Below, in pieces: positions 30,601 to 39,590 of a stretch of DNA of 64,000 nucleotides. The notes below the pieces were generated by a model. That model was not told where the DNA came from, ran no database searches, and worked only from the letters and a program-made list of their open reading frames with translations. The DNA lies in NCBI GenBank assembly GCA_047967505.1, contig CM106540.1, one strand, 5' to 3'. Origin of the DNA: Dipteris shenzhenensis. Lineage: Eukaryota > Polypodiophyta > Polypodiopsida > Gleicheniales. Numbering within the stretch: position 1 is the first letter of the stretch; every line of letters starts with the position of its first letter. A program made the position numbers and the translations under genes.

Positions 30601-32307
30601 TGGAGGCATTATCTGTATGGTTCAGAGTTTTATGTGGATGTAGATCATGATACTCTGAAACATTTTTGTAAACAACTTGACTTGAGGGGCCGCCAAGCTA
30701 GGTGGGCAGAGCTCATGCAGGAGTTTAATCTAACGATTCGGTACCGAAGAGGAAAAGACAATAAGGTAGCTGATGCGTTGTCTCGCATTATGCACAATCT
30801 GAGTTTCACGGTATTAGAGAGTGCTCTAATGACCGAGATCAGAGAAATTCAGAAGGTGGACGAGTTTGTCCAGAGCTTATGGCCTAAGGCTCATGTGTTA
30901 AAACCCGGGGAAAATGAAAAGGATGACCTGGCATCCAGAAAAGGCCAAACTTATGCAAGATATACCATAAGGGATGGTATGCTAGTTAGAAATGGCAAGG
31001 TTGTAGTACCTGGTCAGAATGATCTCAGGCAGAGAGTCATTCGACAATGCCATGATAGCCCGTGTGCGGGACATCCAGGTGTCGAGAAGACATATGATCT
31101 CGTGAAGCGAGATTTCTTTTGGCCAAAGATGAAAAAACATATTCATGAATATGTGACACGGTGTTTCTCGTGTCAGGTAAGCAAGGCCGAGCGGGTGAAG
31201 CCACCCGGACTTTTACAACCCTTGGAAATACCACTAAGTAAGTGGGAGAGCATTTCCATGGATTTTATTGTAGGACTACCTGCAACACAAGGAGGGTATA
31301 ATTCTATCCTTGTGGTGGTTGATCGTCTAACCAAGATGGCTCACTTCATTCCGACTAGAGAGTCTATTAGTGCCCCGCAAGTAGCGGATTTGTTTATTAG
31401 ACATATATTTCGTCTGCATGGATTGCCTAGATCCATAGTGTCAGACAGAGATGTCAGGTTTACCGGTCACTTTTGGACAGCGGTATTTGAGACACTAAGG
31501 ACTGAGTTGGGAATGAGTAGTGGGGATCATCCTGAGACGGATGGTCAGACGGAGAGAGTCAACCAGACTTTAGAGGATATGCTGAGAGCATATGTGTCAT
31601 TGAGGCAACATACATGGGACAAGTGGTTGCCATTGTTGGAGTTTGCCTACAATGATAGGAAACATTCATCTACTGGGTTCAGTCCGTTTGAACTGAACTA
31701 TGGTTATAGGCCAGCCAATCCAACTATAGTTGGAGTACCTCAGAAAGTGCCTAGTGCCGCAAACTTTGTAGTTCAGATGCGGGAGATGCTAGCACTTGCG
31801 AGAGCTAATATCCGCCAGGCTATGGATAGAGCCAAGGTGTATGCGGACGAAAATCGGTCTATAAGAGTATTTGAAGAAGGAGAAAAAGTTTTTCTCAGAA
31901 TTCCTTCGCACTCGAAGTCGTTGACTTCAGGGGAGTGTGCTAAGTTATCACCTCGATACTGTGGGCCGTGGTTAATTCTAAAGAGAATAGGCAGTGTAGC
32001 CTATAAATTAGAATTGCCACAGGGGTGTAAGGTGCACCCGGTTTTTCATGTTTCACGTTTAAAGAAATTTTTACATACAGGTGACTCACTAATCGAAGGT
32101 GTGGTTTTGTTTCAGGAAATAGAGGATATTGCAAGGCGCAAACCAACAAGAATCTTGGACCGAGGAACAATGCAAATACGAAATCGGAAGATACCCACGG
32201 TGTTGGTTGCATGGCATGGTCATCCTCTATCGGAAGCTACCTGGGAATCCGTGTACCAGTTGCGGAGAGCATTCCCAGATTTCATCATCGAGGACGCTGA
32301 TGCTTGA
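27604..32307 (+). CDS. Gypsy-C gag-pol polyprotein (1567 aa, chromovirus)
   Basis: One open frame encoding all functions needed for retrotransposition in virus-like particles and nucleus. Gag occupies about residues 90-260 (RWWIKQQKDQVAPTPWEGFK, FKKHFLPPDEESRAWD). The zinc knuckle CFGCLQRHQWKDC starts at residue 352 (CX2CX3HX4C). The protease active site is D458 in LFDSASTHNVINSKL, a D-S-A variant of D-S/T-G. RT has [32 protein letters not shown] and catalytic D805-D806 within HFIDDILIFS (FIDD instead of YLDD). RNase H includes D952 (ETDASGIAVGAVLLQEG). Integrase has its zinc site at H1150, H1157, C1187, C1190 and catalytic D1220, D1281, E1317 (35 residues between the last two). The GPW module SPRYCGPWLILKRIG and a chromodomain (RILDRGTMQIRNRKIPTVLV, WHGHPLSEATWE) end the protein. 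The ATG at 27604 follows the leader homopolymers and precedes no upstream in-frame start. No frameshift separates gag and pol. Confidence 0.97.
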   Translation: MEAEGQSSRVNPSESRAQSTQQMSHHAAPTLIGRISILEDALQQIMNQQLQVNAGQNEIREMVQALSARPSRIDKGKAPAEPEPSVHSLERARVKVPNIANYRPEKYAGRMTERSSDVIEVWLHKWEEAFAICEIRSDLKKIREATHLFIEAADRWWIKQQKDQVAPTPWEGFKTEFKKHFLPPDEESRAWDAYRNLRQRSLSVAEYTDKFRECVMKITDPLPMSVQLKDYIYGLNDKIKMEVRAKYVTTLDESIAVALNYEDARGRSGGFVQAGTQYEHPRKGGFQRKWVSKTSVSQPSGQTKQVKPVEGPVKTSTTVGVKRKITPMAARAWSKSSLTPEQKEKARKEGLCFGCLQRHQWKDCPLNKDRRTANMIISECDVEMQESPSAEHMQMQLAGPSQRLVPCLLCVSVAKLVTSAPDNILSKPTATGYTAFNDTELIKMKGQVASHDVIVLFDSASTHNVINSKLVKRLKLKTSPSDYAYTVRMADGSSTEVWDQRVTQLELRIQDYAEKLDFEMTKLAHADIALGMAWHSSKNPAIDWKKHVYQFKMNDVLYVLRGERDIPQGPLVSVMEIRKAQVEFLYLCTASVESVDDSSTSTDVTQSGEMAKLANLITEEFSECFRDELPYGLPPERNVQHKIELIPGAEPVNRPPYRMSFTEEAEVRRQLEEYLKLGQIQPSFSPFASPVILKRKKDDTFRLCIDYRALNNITVKHRYPMARIDDLLDALHGAVIFSKIDLKCGYHQIRIRAEDVHKTAFRSRFGHYEFLVMPFGLTNAPATFVMLMNDLLRPYIGKFVVHFIDDILIFSKSITEHCEHLRIVFSTLRKASLYVNKKKTILCMVRLEYLGFIITPQGVEMDPKKVAAILTWPIPQSLTALRSFLGFVQFYRRHIKGYSEIVSPLTDLTSDKVPFIWGQNQQESFNTIKQAVVSGPVLKIVDPQKPLFLETDASGIAVGAVLLQEGRPVAFESKKLSPSQRNWPTHELELYAVIHALKTWRHYLYGSEFYVDVDHDTLKHFCKQLDLRGRQARWAELMQEFNLTIRYRRGKDNKVADALSRIMHNLSFTVLESALMTEIREIQKVDEFVQSLWPKAHVLKPGENEKDDLASRKGQTYARYTIRDGMLVRNGKVVVPGQNDLRQRVIRQCHDSPCAGHPGVEKTYDLVKRDFFWPKMKKHIHEYVTRCFSCQVSKAERVKPPGLLQPLEIPLSKWESISMDFIVGLPATQGGYNSILVVVDRLTKMAHFIPTRESISAPQVADLFIRHIFRLHGLPRSIVSDRDVRFTGHFWTAVFETLRTELGMSSGDHPETDGQTERVNQTLEDMLRAYVSLRQHTWDKWLPLLEFAYNDRKHSSTGFSPFELNYGYRPANPTIVGVPQKVPSAANFVVQMREMLALARANIRQAMDRAKVYADENRSIRVFEEGEKVFLRIPSHSKSLTSGECAKLSPRYCGPWLILKRIGSVAYKLELPQGCKVHPVFHVSRLKKFLHTGDSLIEGVVLFQEIEDIARRKPTRILDRGTMQIRNRKIPTVLVAWHGHPLSEATWESVYQLRRAFPDFIIEDADA

Positions 32308-32319
32308 AGAGGGAATGAA
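32308..32319 (+). promoter_or_regulatory. Gypsy-C polypurine tract
   Basis: GAAGAGGGAATGAA-type purine-rich sequence between the gag-pol stop (TGA 32305-32307) and the right LTR start at 32320. It is the probable plus-strand primer. Confidence 0.7.
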
Positions 32320-32775
32320 TGTTATGCTCTAGTCGAGATAGCATGACCTCGGATAGATCGGTGGGCATTTTCTCTTAGATGACCAACTTTTGTAATAATT
32401 AATGTGCGTAATTAAATGGTCAAGAGAAGTAACTGCCAAGGTCCTAGGTGAGGGCGTAATGGCATTGACTAGATAGTTCTAATAGGGCTAGGGCCTAGGT
32501 GCATCTAAATGTGCAAATTGCCAAGGGGCAATTGTTTTAAAAGGAACTCCAAGAGAGGGGTGAAAAAGGATGCATCTAAGTAAGGGCCTAAAATGTGACA
32601 TGTGGCCAGGAACTATCTAGGGAGATGTGGGTCTCAAGGATAAGGATGAGGAAAAATAACGTAGAAATGTATGTAATATGACGAATCTTATCTTGAGAGT
32701 TGGGCTGGGTGGAAAAATGAGTTGCCATCGCCCGTGACTGCACTAGCGTAGGAATTAACACTGAAGAGTTTAACA
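32320..32775 (+). repeat. Gypsy-C right LTR (456 bp)
   Basis: Identical to the left LTR at all but two positions by eye. Ends CTGAAGAGTTTAACA and is followed by ACTGG. Confidence 0.96.
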
Positions 32776-33031
32776 ACTGGGTGCAGATGATCAACTGGTT
32801 TCTTCTCTAGAAAAAATAGAAGTTGCTGATTTGACTTTTATTCCACACGAACCTGAGAGTATTCTTGAATTTCATGAAAGACAATTTCAGAATACAACTA
32901 TCACGGAATACAAGATCAAGTGGAAGGATCGTGTTGAGGAGGATGCAACATGGGAGACATTGCCTAACCTCCAGAGGACATCCCAGGTTTTCTAGCGAAC
33001 TCAAGAGTGAGTTCTTAGAGGAGGGGAAGTA
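32776..33031 (+). pseudogene. Gypsy-A copy 2 pol end, chromodomain-like
   Basis: Continues the frame cut by gypsy-C: VADLTFIPHEPESILEFHER, then NTTITEYKIKWKDRVEEDAT and WETLPNLQ, a short chromodomain with the KWKDR..EDATWE signature. It ends in a TAG near 32993. A purine-rich tract at 33016-33030 leads into the LTR. This shows what gypsy-A copy 1 lost at its 3' end. Confidence 0.85.
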
Positions 33032-34773
33032 TGTCATGTGCACGGATTGGTATCTGAAGTGTACTAGGGTACACAAGGCTGCCTTTATGGGGCCAAGGGA
33101 CCAGCCAACCAGCCCCAAAACAGCCGACTAAAAAGTCAGCTATTTGGGGCAGGTTGGCTCAGCCATTCAGCCCTAAAAATAGGAGGCCTCTAGGCCCTCA
33201 TTTCTCATCCAGCTCCCCAACCTTCAGCACTCCAAATAGCTCCCCTCCAGCCTCTTGTGTGCAGCCTTGAACGCTTCCGGAGTTGGCCCGGATCAGCCTC
33301 AGTCTTTGGCCTTCAGTTCTCGCCTTCAATTCAGCCTGTTCGGCCCATAGTTGAGGATTTGGACCAGCAAACGGAGTAAGGTAAGGGTACTATTTCAGCA
33401 GCTCTTTACAGTTTTCTTTGCAGTTTTACACAGCTCACTTCTCAGCTCTATATTTCAGTCATCTCTCAACTCTCTTTAGAATCTATTACTCCTAGCTCTC
33501 ACTCTCTCACTCACGCAGTAACCCTGCATTCCGGTGGACAAGCACAAGCCTCTTCCTTGCCTTGCATAATTGCCCTACATTGTCAGTGTAGACAGCATCA
33601 AGGTCTCGGTCTTGGTCAGCGTTGCCTCTTAGGTCTTTGGGTCTGCAATACGTGTGCACAGTGTACTCTTCAGAAGCGTGTTTCCGTGCTCTCTCGAAGA
33701 GTGTTGTTTGTATTTCTCAGTTCTCCAAGTATAAAGCGAATTCTCCCATGATTGGGGTAAGGGGCCCTCAATGGGTACAAGGACCCAATCGGTTGTTGAC
33801 CCAACTCTCTCTCTACCCTTATCTCCTTTCTCTCTCTATGGTGCCTAACGCTAATTCCCCGCTAAAGGTTTAAAGGTCTTGCTATGATTACATGACCAGA
33901 TTACCATTGCATGTTATATCTCGAGCACTCGTTTTTGGGAAAAAAGGCCCTAAGGTCAATTTTCGGCCCTATCTTTTATCAAAATAGTCGAAGCAAGTGT
34001 CACCTATAGCCCTCAAGCCCCCTCATCTGTACTCCTGTACGTACGTACAGCCATACATCCAACATATGCAAACTTGGAGTTTACGATAACTCGTGAGTCC
34101 TTTCAGTCTCATGACTCATCGTGTGTTGTTTTTCTTGCTTTACAGGTTGCCTATGCTAGCAGCTAATCTCTCTAATTATTGCATTGATTGCAACCCCATA
34201 CAGTCCGTACAGTCACCATACAGCCAACTGTACGACCATTTCTCGCGCTCTTGGCTGTGCTAGCTGAGAGCTCTTGGGCGCTCTCTCTCTCTTGTACAGA
34301 CCCAGAGCCTGAGGCACGCCGCACTCAACAGCAGATGGACATGCAGATCACACTAAGCGACCTCCCATCCCAGTTCAGGCCTACGGCTCAACCCACAAGG
34401 GCTACAATAGCCCTGGTCAAGAGCAGAGTCATTGCCAGGAGACCGAGACGAGCAGCACCCACAGATTGTTGCTAGCGCTCCATCATGGTGGAGCGCTACA
34501 TATCAGTATCCCCCTGACACACATACTTCTGTGGGGCCGCTTGCATGGACCAGTGCCAACCAGCCCTAATGGTGACTGACCGGAGTATGAGGATGATGAT
34601 GATGTCGATGATGATGATGATGTTGTCACTACTGATGATATGACTATGTACTACTTAGCACTCAGCATTCAGCATGGGTGTTGATGCTCGTTTAGTAGCT
34701 CCACCCTTTCTACTTGATTTGTATCAGTTTTCTATCAATCTCATAGACCCATCGGTCTTCCGATGACTTTAAT

Positions 34774-34774
<1 letters not shown>
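33032..34774. other. Gypsy-A-like LTR start, then unclassified LTR/leader-like DNA
   Basis: 33032-33087 matches the first 55 bp of the gypsy-A LTR (TGTCATGTGCACGGATTGG). After that the sequence diverges into CAGCC-rich and CTCTC-rich DNA that recalls LTR U5 and leader regions, with no second copy in the window. At 34585-34690 an open frame encodes an acidic run (EYEDDDDVDDDDDVV), and 34300-34475 has an arginine-rich frame. No domain was recognised in either. No host gene is supported. Confidence 0.4.

Positions 34775-34821
<47 letters not shown>
34775..34821. repeat. (CT)n microsatellite
   Basis: Uninterrupted CT dinucleotides, ending 11 bases before the ATG of the BED-DUF659 remnant. Confidence 0.98.
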
Positions 34822-34823
<2 letters not shown>

Positions 34824-34832
34824 CCTTGTGCA

Positions 34833-35545
34833 ATGGGCAAACAACATGATGCAACTTGGAGCCACGTGACTATTGTGGGCTCCTATTACACTTCAGCGGT
34901 AAAGCACATGGTTTGCAATTATTGTGGCTGGAATTTGGTGGACGTGCAAGGCACATTTGGGAGGTACAAAATCAAAGGGAGTTGAAGTTTGCAAGCAAGT
35001 GCCAACAAATGTGGCACACAGCTTTGAGCTTCAAGCTGCAGCCCATGCCAATGAAGCTCAAGAGAGCAGCAAAGAAATTGTAGCAGCAAGTGGTACTCAG
35101 AAGAGGGCAAGGCAGGAGCATGGAAGCTCCTCTTTTCAGGGTGCCGTTCAGGGTACTCATGCACAGCCAGCACATTTGCAGGAGGAAAAATGGGACAGCT
35201 GAACATCAAGAAGTCAATGAGAGGTGCCTACCAGAAGCAAGCATACGGATGACATTTTATCAATGCAATTTGCCTTTTCATGTTGCCAAACTCCACCATG
35301 GAGGCACACGGTGAGAGCCATCTCTCGCATTGGTGAGGAGTGGGAGGGCCCTACATGCGAGGCCTTGTGTACTAAGGAATTGAAGGAGGAGGTAGATCTT
35401 GTGCATGGAGAATTGCAGCCCATAAAGGAGGCTTGGGGAAAGTATGGTTGCAGCATCCTTTCAGATGGGTGGAGTGATGGGAGGAAGAGACATATTATCA
35501 ACATTTTGGTGTCACGCTGCAAGGGTACTCACTTATCTTTTAGGG
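34833..35545 (+). pseudogene. BED zinc finger / DUF659 hAT-like transposase remnant
   Basis: The frame from ATG 34833 reads MGKQHDATWSHVTIVG and HMVCNYCGWNLVDVQGTFGR, a BED-type DNA-binding finger (W..V...CxxC). It then shifts frame to CKQVPTNVAHSFELQAA and a polar linker. Next comes IRMTFYQCNLPFHVAKLHHG, and in a further frame AISRIGEEWEGPTCEALCTK, ELKEEVDLVHGELQPIKEAW and GKYGCSILSDGWSDGRKRHI, the DUF659 core of plant hAT-derived proteins. It ends around CKGTHLSF. The C-terminal hAT dimerisation domain is absent and at least three frame changes are present. The source could be a hAT transposon or a domesticated relative. Confidence 0.8.
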
Positions 35546-35820
35546 AAATATGTCATGTTTCTCCCAATTCTATCCATGAAATTCATACGACAAACCTGAA
35601 GTTAAGCCCTCTCGATCTATCATTCAAAGGACACAAAAAATTGGCTTCAAAGCACCGCAAGTGCAGCAGCATCATCCCAAAAGCTCTATCCCCTCACTAT
35701 GCGTGTAAATGCAAGAGCCTTGGGTTTATCATGATCCTCCCAAGCCATCCACTCTCTAGATACAACAATGCGTGTAGGATATCTTCTCCCAGTCGTATTG
35801 ATGCCCTTTGGGCCCTGGTA
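35546..35820 (+). other. Unclassified sequence after the DUF659 remnant
   Basis: An open frame continues to 35832 (KLSPLDLSFKGHKKLASKH) but carries no recognised domain and probably belongs to whatever replaced the transposase C-terminus. Nothing else is seen. Confidence 0.3.
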
Positions 35821-36028
35821 TGTGCCATGTAGCTTTAGTTATTGGCACTTAGGTCACCTAGTACTTTTAGTGTCTTATGACACCTAGTACTAGTGGTACC
35901 ACTAGGACACTATGTCCTAGGGTTCCCTTTTATTGTACTTTGTACTTTCATTTTCATTCATAGTTGATGTGACGGCTTTCACTCCTTGCTCCACTCTTTT
36001 TGCATCCTTTCGCTTCCATGAGCCTACA
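35821..36028 (+). repeat. Putative copia LTR (about 208 bp)
   Basis: It ends CATGAGCCTACA directly before a primer site. The likely start is TGTGCCATGTAG at 35821, and contains CACCTAGTACTAGTGGTACC-like inverted words. No partner LTR was found in the window, so the left border is a guess. Confidence 0.55.
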
Positions 36029-36029
36029 G

Positions 36030-36041
36030 TGGTATCAGAGC
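36030..36041 (+). promoter_or_regulatory. Primer binding site (tRNA-iMet)
   Basis: TGGTATCAGAGC, exact match to the initiator-tRNA-Met complement, one base after the putative LTR. Confidence 0.85.
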
Positions 36042-36700
36042 GGGTTCTACCTATTGCTCCTGTCACTCCCAACTATCCTGAGCCCTCTACACCTTTGAGG
36101 CGGCTGTACCTTTGCTGTTTTACAGCTTCATACAGCTCGTTTTTGGCACGTGTGGGTCTCTAAGGACTTTGCAAGAGCCTCCATCGTCAACAATCTTCCT
36201 CCCGGTACTTTCTCAGCCTAGACAACTGTTCTAAAACGGACCTACACCTTTTCCAAGGAGATTTCAGCTAGGCCCCTGTTTGTGGCAGCTCTCTTCCACA
36301 TCCCGAGGCAGCTCATTGCTCTTGGTCCCTGCCCCTTCTTCTGCCCTGCAAGCTTTCCTCCTGCTCCTCCGGTCCTGCCCACCTCGTGCTGCTCCAGCTT
36401 GCGCCCTCACGCCGTACACCTGCCGTACCTGCGACGTACACTTGCCGTGCCTGCGCCATACAACTGTTCCGTACAGCACTGTAGCTACAGGTTGTCCATA
36501 CAAGTTCTTTCTATTGCAGGAGAAATTTGGTCTTGCATTGCAATTTTGCAGACATTTTTGGGGCATTTGCAAGGACATTGCAAAGTTTGGGGCTTTCAAT
36601 CAATTTGCCCCTTTTGGTTGCAATTTCTTGCAGAAATTTGGGGCTTTCGGGTTTATTGCAGGCAGATTGCGAGTGCGCCCATTTTAAGGACACTTAAGCG
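36042..36700 (+). other. Copia-type leader fragment
   Basis: 36520-36670 resembles the copia-A leader at 2040-2200 (shared words TCAATTTGCCC, TGCAATTTCT and GAAATTTGGGGC). No gag follows. This is therefore a 5' fragment of a related copia element cut at about 36700. Confidence 0.65.
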
Positions 36701-37350
36701 GGCAACCAGCTTTAAAGAAGGGCCCACATGAAGGAAAAGCAGCTACAATGAATTTGAGCAACCACTTTTTGTAGGGGAAAGCTTATGCTTTCCCCTCCAG
36801 CCAGCCTACTTTGGCTAAAAGCCCCAGCTTTTTGTGAGAAAAGCCACAAAGCATGGCTGGCCTCCTAGTTTATAAATTCAAGAGCCTTCATGCTCTTTTG
36901 TACAATTTGAGAACCTGCCAGTTCTATTGCTGCTCCCTCATGCACCTTCTTTGTATGAAGCTATTTTGTTGAAATAAAAACCTTCGGAGGAGGCCCTAGT
37001 GTGCTATGCGCTCGTCTCTCTCCCCTTCATTATTTCGATTGTCTTCCTTGTTGAATCAATGCTGACCTTCACTCGCATAAGTTTCCAGCATTCAGTATTA
37101 GTCTTGGATCTGAAATTCAAAGTACTTGAGCTGCTGCAAATTGATGGTCAGGCTGCAAGCAGTTGGGCCCCAGCAGACGTTCCAACTGCAAAGTGGGACA
37201 GGGGGGCAGGCAGGGGAGAAAAGGGGCAGAAGGGGGCAGAAGGGGGCAAAGCAAGTCAGACTGCCAGCAGTTGAACCCTGGCAGAGCAACCAACTGCCAC
37301 GTGGGTCTGGGAGAGAGAGGGGCAAGGGGATGGGGGGGTTGTCATAATCA
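36701..37350. other. Unclassified, possible solo LTR plus G-rich stretch
   Basis: Contains an inverted repeat GGGAAAGCTTATGCTTTCCC (about 36776-36796), a TATA-like TTTATAAATTC (about 36871) and GAAATAAAAACC (about 36971), which together resemble an LTR promoter and poly(A) signal. 37195-37345 is G-rich with GGGGCAGAAGGGGGCAGA repeats. No coding content is recognised. Confidence 0.3.
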
Positions 37351-37823
37351 GTTAAAACAGGTCATACACCCATGTGAAGAAGAGAAGATAGTCTTCATAC
37401 TTGTTAGCTTTCAAAGCTTGAACATACACATAGGCAACAAAACTAATAGCTCCTATCTGATCACACATTTGGCATTATGGTCTTAGAAGGCCGCCAGCTA
37501 TGTCTGCCAAATATATTAGCCAACCTTAATTAAGCACAAATACAGTACATACACGGTCTGCATTCTTGTTCGTAATACCAAAGCTAGCCAAATTTGGATT
37601 TCAACTTGACAGGTGCTTTTCAGCAATAAAAAGTCCAATTCTAGTTTCTAACTTCACAATTATGAAAATCACTTCAAATCAGCCTAGTACTAGAAAACTG
37701 TTTTTAAACCCCGGCACAGAAAAAAATAACACCATCATGAGAAAACAACAGGAGTTCCAATCACTCTTTTGGTTTACTTTGACCAAACTAACAGTAACTA
37801 GCATCAAATCAAAGGTAGCTCAC
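37351..37823 (-). other. Probable intron 3 of the hnRNP H/F-like gene
   Basis: Read on the minus strand this follows the donor at 37823. No continuation of the RRM (such as a GHRYIEIF-like block) could be found in any frame here, so the next exon lies further left or is lost. Nothing else is recognised. Confidence 0.4.
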
Positions 37824-38304
37824 CTATTCCTCTCGAGTGCCTTGTTTGCAACCTCTGCAGAGGCAAACTGAACATAGGCTTGACCTGTGGACCTTCCTGC
37901 AGATAACAGCCAGAACTGTTGTTCAAAGTTGCTCAAAGGACACACGCAGATGCTATAAGCTTATTGATCACGCATGTGTGCACATGTGCATGCAATACCT
38001 TGAAAGTTGACACATATAACCACCCCATCAGGACCCATTTCCAGTCCTTTGAAAAAGTCTGTGATTTCAGATTCTGCAGCACTGAAAGGAAGACCTCGAA
38101 GGCGAACAACATTGCTGCGTCTCCTGTTTATGAAGATAAGAAGCAGCCGATGAAATAATCTCTCTCACATACCACCCCAAAACATGACACATTATACGCA
38201 GATGCCCTCCTCCATGGTCCATTTCAACAAGTCCCAAGCAGTCTTAACACTCACAATTCCTCATCGAGAGCACTTCCTCCCACCAGCCCTCCTATGCCCG
38301 CCAT
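37824..38304 (-). CDS. hnRNP H/F-like quasi-RRM RNA-binding protein, first three coding exons
   Basis: Host gene on the minus strand, coding exons 38304-38255, 38123-37999 and 37896-37824. The ATG at 38304 starts MAGIGGLVGGSALDEEL. Intron 1 (38254-38124, 131 bp, GTGAGT...ACAG) splits a Leu codon in phase 2. Exon 2 encodes RRSNVVRLRGLPFSAAESE and ITDFFKGLEMGPDGVVICVN. Intron 2 (37998-37897, 102 bp, GTATTG...GCAG) splits a Gly codon. Exon 3 encodes GRSTGQAYVQFASAEVANKA and LERNR, followed by donor GTGAGC. RLRGLPF and GQAYVQFA are the RNP2- and RNP1-like strands of quasi-RRMs as in hnRNP H/F, GRSF1 and ESRP proteins, which bind G-rich RNA and act in splicing. All junctions keep frame and no stop occurs, so this looks like real coding sequence. 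The rest of the protein is not in sight: it may continue leftward past a repeat-filled intron, or the gene may be truncated. Confidence 0.82.
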
Positions 38305-39232
38305 GCTGTACTGTAATCAAAAAATTTACGCTGCAAGCCACTCGCATAAGTCAAAACAAGCAGGCAACATGAAGCATTTGAAGCATTATCCTTTCAATAC
38401 ATGTACCTAAAATGAATTTTTGAACTACTAACCGTTTGAGTCAAATGAAGGCCCTCTCCAAAGCAGTGTCAACCTGCAGGATGGCGCCATTTTAAAATTA
38501 CTTATATTATTATTTTTTATTTTAAAAGGGGGGGGAGCCTGTTTCAACGCAGAACCTGTGAAAATTGTTGGAAAAGTAACACTGAATAGAAACGTACTCG
38601 AGCTTGCCAAACCAACCCAAACACTCGACAAATGCAAGAAGGCAGGCTCCATAGAGAGATGCAAATCCGATCTGAAACTGTGTGCGAAATTTTTTTCCAG
38701 GTTACAATTCCCAAAATCCAAACCGGCGGTCCGCCATTTGCGCTTGACGCATTGACCGGGCCAAAACAACACCCAAAAAGATTGCCTCTCTAAAGAATCA
38801 CGCAACAACAAGAAAAAATTGGCTGAACGAAGAGCAAAAAACCTGAGGCAGTCATGGTGGGCAGTTTGCTTATAACAGCAGGAGGCGAAATAGTTGAGAT
38901 GAGCTCGACCACATCCATATATTTGGTGCCCTCAGGGTAGCCTATGCAATTTTGGCAAAGCAGAAATTAGGCATTTCTTGAATTTTTGGAAGTACATTTT
39001 TTGGACTTGAATGCAGACTTTAAAGTGGTTGACTCTCTCTCTCTTCCCTTCTTTATCTCCTTAAGAAATGTCTCTCTCTCTCTCCCCTTTATCTCCTCTT
39101 CCTTCACACCATTTTCAGTGGATTCCTTTCTGTTTACTTTTTTTATCTTGGGCAGACCTTATGAATGATTGAATATCATTCACCTTGTTTCTTTTGCAGT
39201 TCTTGCTTCTTGCCAGCTTTGACAGACTCTTC
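38305..39232 (-). other. Upstream region of the hnRNP H/F-like gene
   Basis: Probable 5' UTR, promoter or first introns of the minus-strand gene. A possible acceptor (TTTTTTGATTACAG) lies 6 bases upstream of the ATG, so the 5' UTR may be spliced. At 38940-38852 (minus) an exon-like open segment reads YPEGTKYMDVVELISTISP between AG and GT. A 127-codon minus frame at 38428-38811 has no domain. Confidence 0.35.
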
Positions 39233-39283
39233 TTATATATATGTATATGTATATGTATATATATATGTATATGCATATTTTAT
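39233..39283. repeat. TA/TATG-rich microsatellite
   Basis: Alternating TATATG and TATATA units, low complexity. Confidence 0.9.
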
Positions 39284-39590
39284 GTTGATGTATCCCCCCT
39301 TTAGCCTCAGTGCACCAATAGGTCAAGGCCTTCAATTGTGCACGCTCTTACATTATTGCCCAACTCTCTTTAGGCCCAAGTGGGTTCAAACCCATGCCCA
39401 CCGAGTGTGGGTTCACACCAACAACAAGCGATCATCGTGCTGCTAATTTATGGGGGTTTCCACACCTGTCCACAAATGAGGAAAGCCCCCAAAATACGTG
39501 TCTCCAAGGATTTGAAGAGGCTGTCTATGGCCCCTTTTACAAGAGGGCAAACGACTCTTTGCTTAAATACTAAATGATGTCCTATAATTA

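Larger units (their letters stand above)
26162..32775 (+). mobile_element. Gypsy-C: intact young Ty3/gypsy chromovirus, 6.6 kb
   Basis: Complete element with target duplication ACTGG (26157-26161 and 32776-32780). Its two 456-bp LTRs differ at only two positions by eye (about 26225 versus 32383 and about 26609 versus 32767). It has a perfect TGGTATCAGAGC primer site, a leader, one uninterrupted gag-pol frame and a purine-rich tract before the right LTR. It is inserted in gypsy-A copy 2 pol. It is the only element here that appears autonomous, and the LTR near-identity marks it as the most recent insertion in the window. Confidence 0.97.
23829..33087 (+). mobile_element. Gypsy-A copy 2, 5'-truncated, split by gypsy-C
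   Basis: A second gypsy-A-family copy. Pol begins at [19 protein letters not shown] (23836), runs to VLHVSRLKELL at 26161, is interrupted by gypsy-C (target duplication ACTGG), and resumes at 32776 as GADDQLVSSLEK. It then reaches the pol end, a purine tract TTAGAGGAGGGGAAG and the first about 55 bp of a gypsy-A-like LTR. The 5' LTR, leader, gag and protease are missing. The left join abuts the antisense copia fragment. Confidence 0.88.

Noticed and set aside
35546-35832. Continuation of the DUF659 protein
   Set aside because: The frame stays open but the text no longer resembles DUF659 or the hAT dimerisation region; probably chance or another repeat.
38428-38811. 127-codon minus frame upstream of the hnRNP-like gene
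   Set aside because: Phase and content do not match the gene, no domain, and it includes an A/T-rich non-coding stretch.
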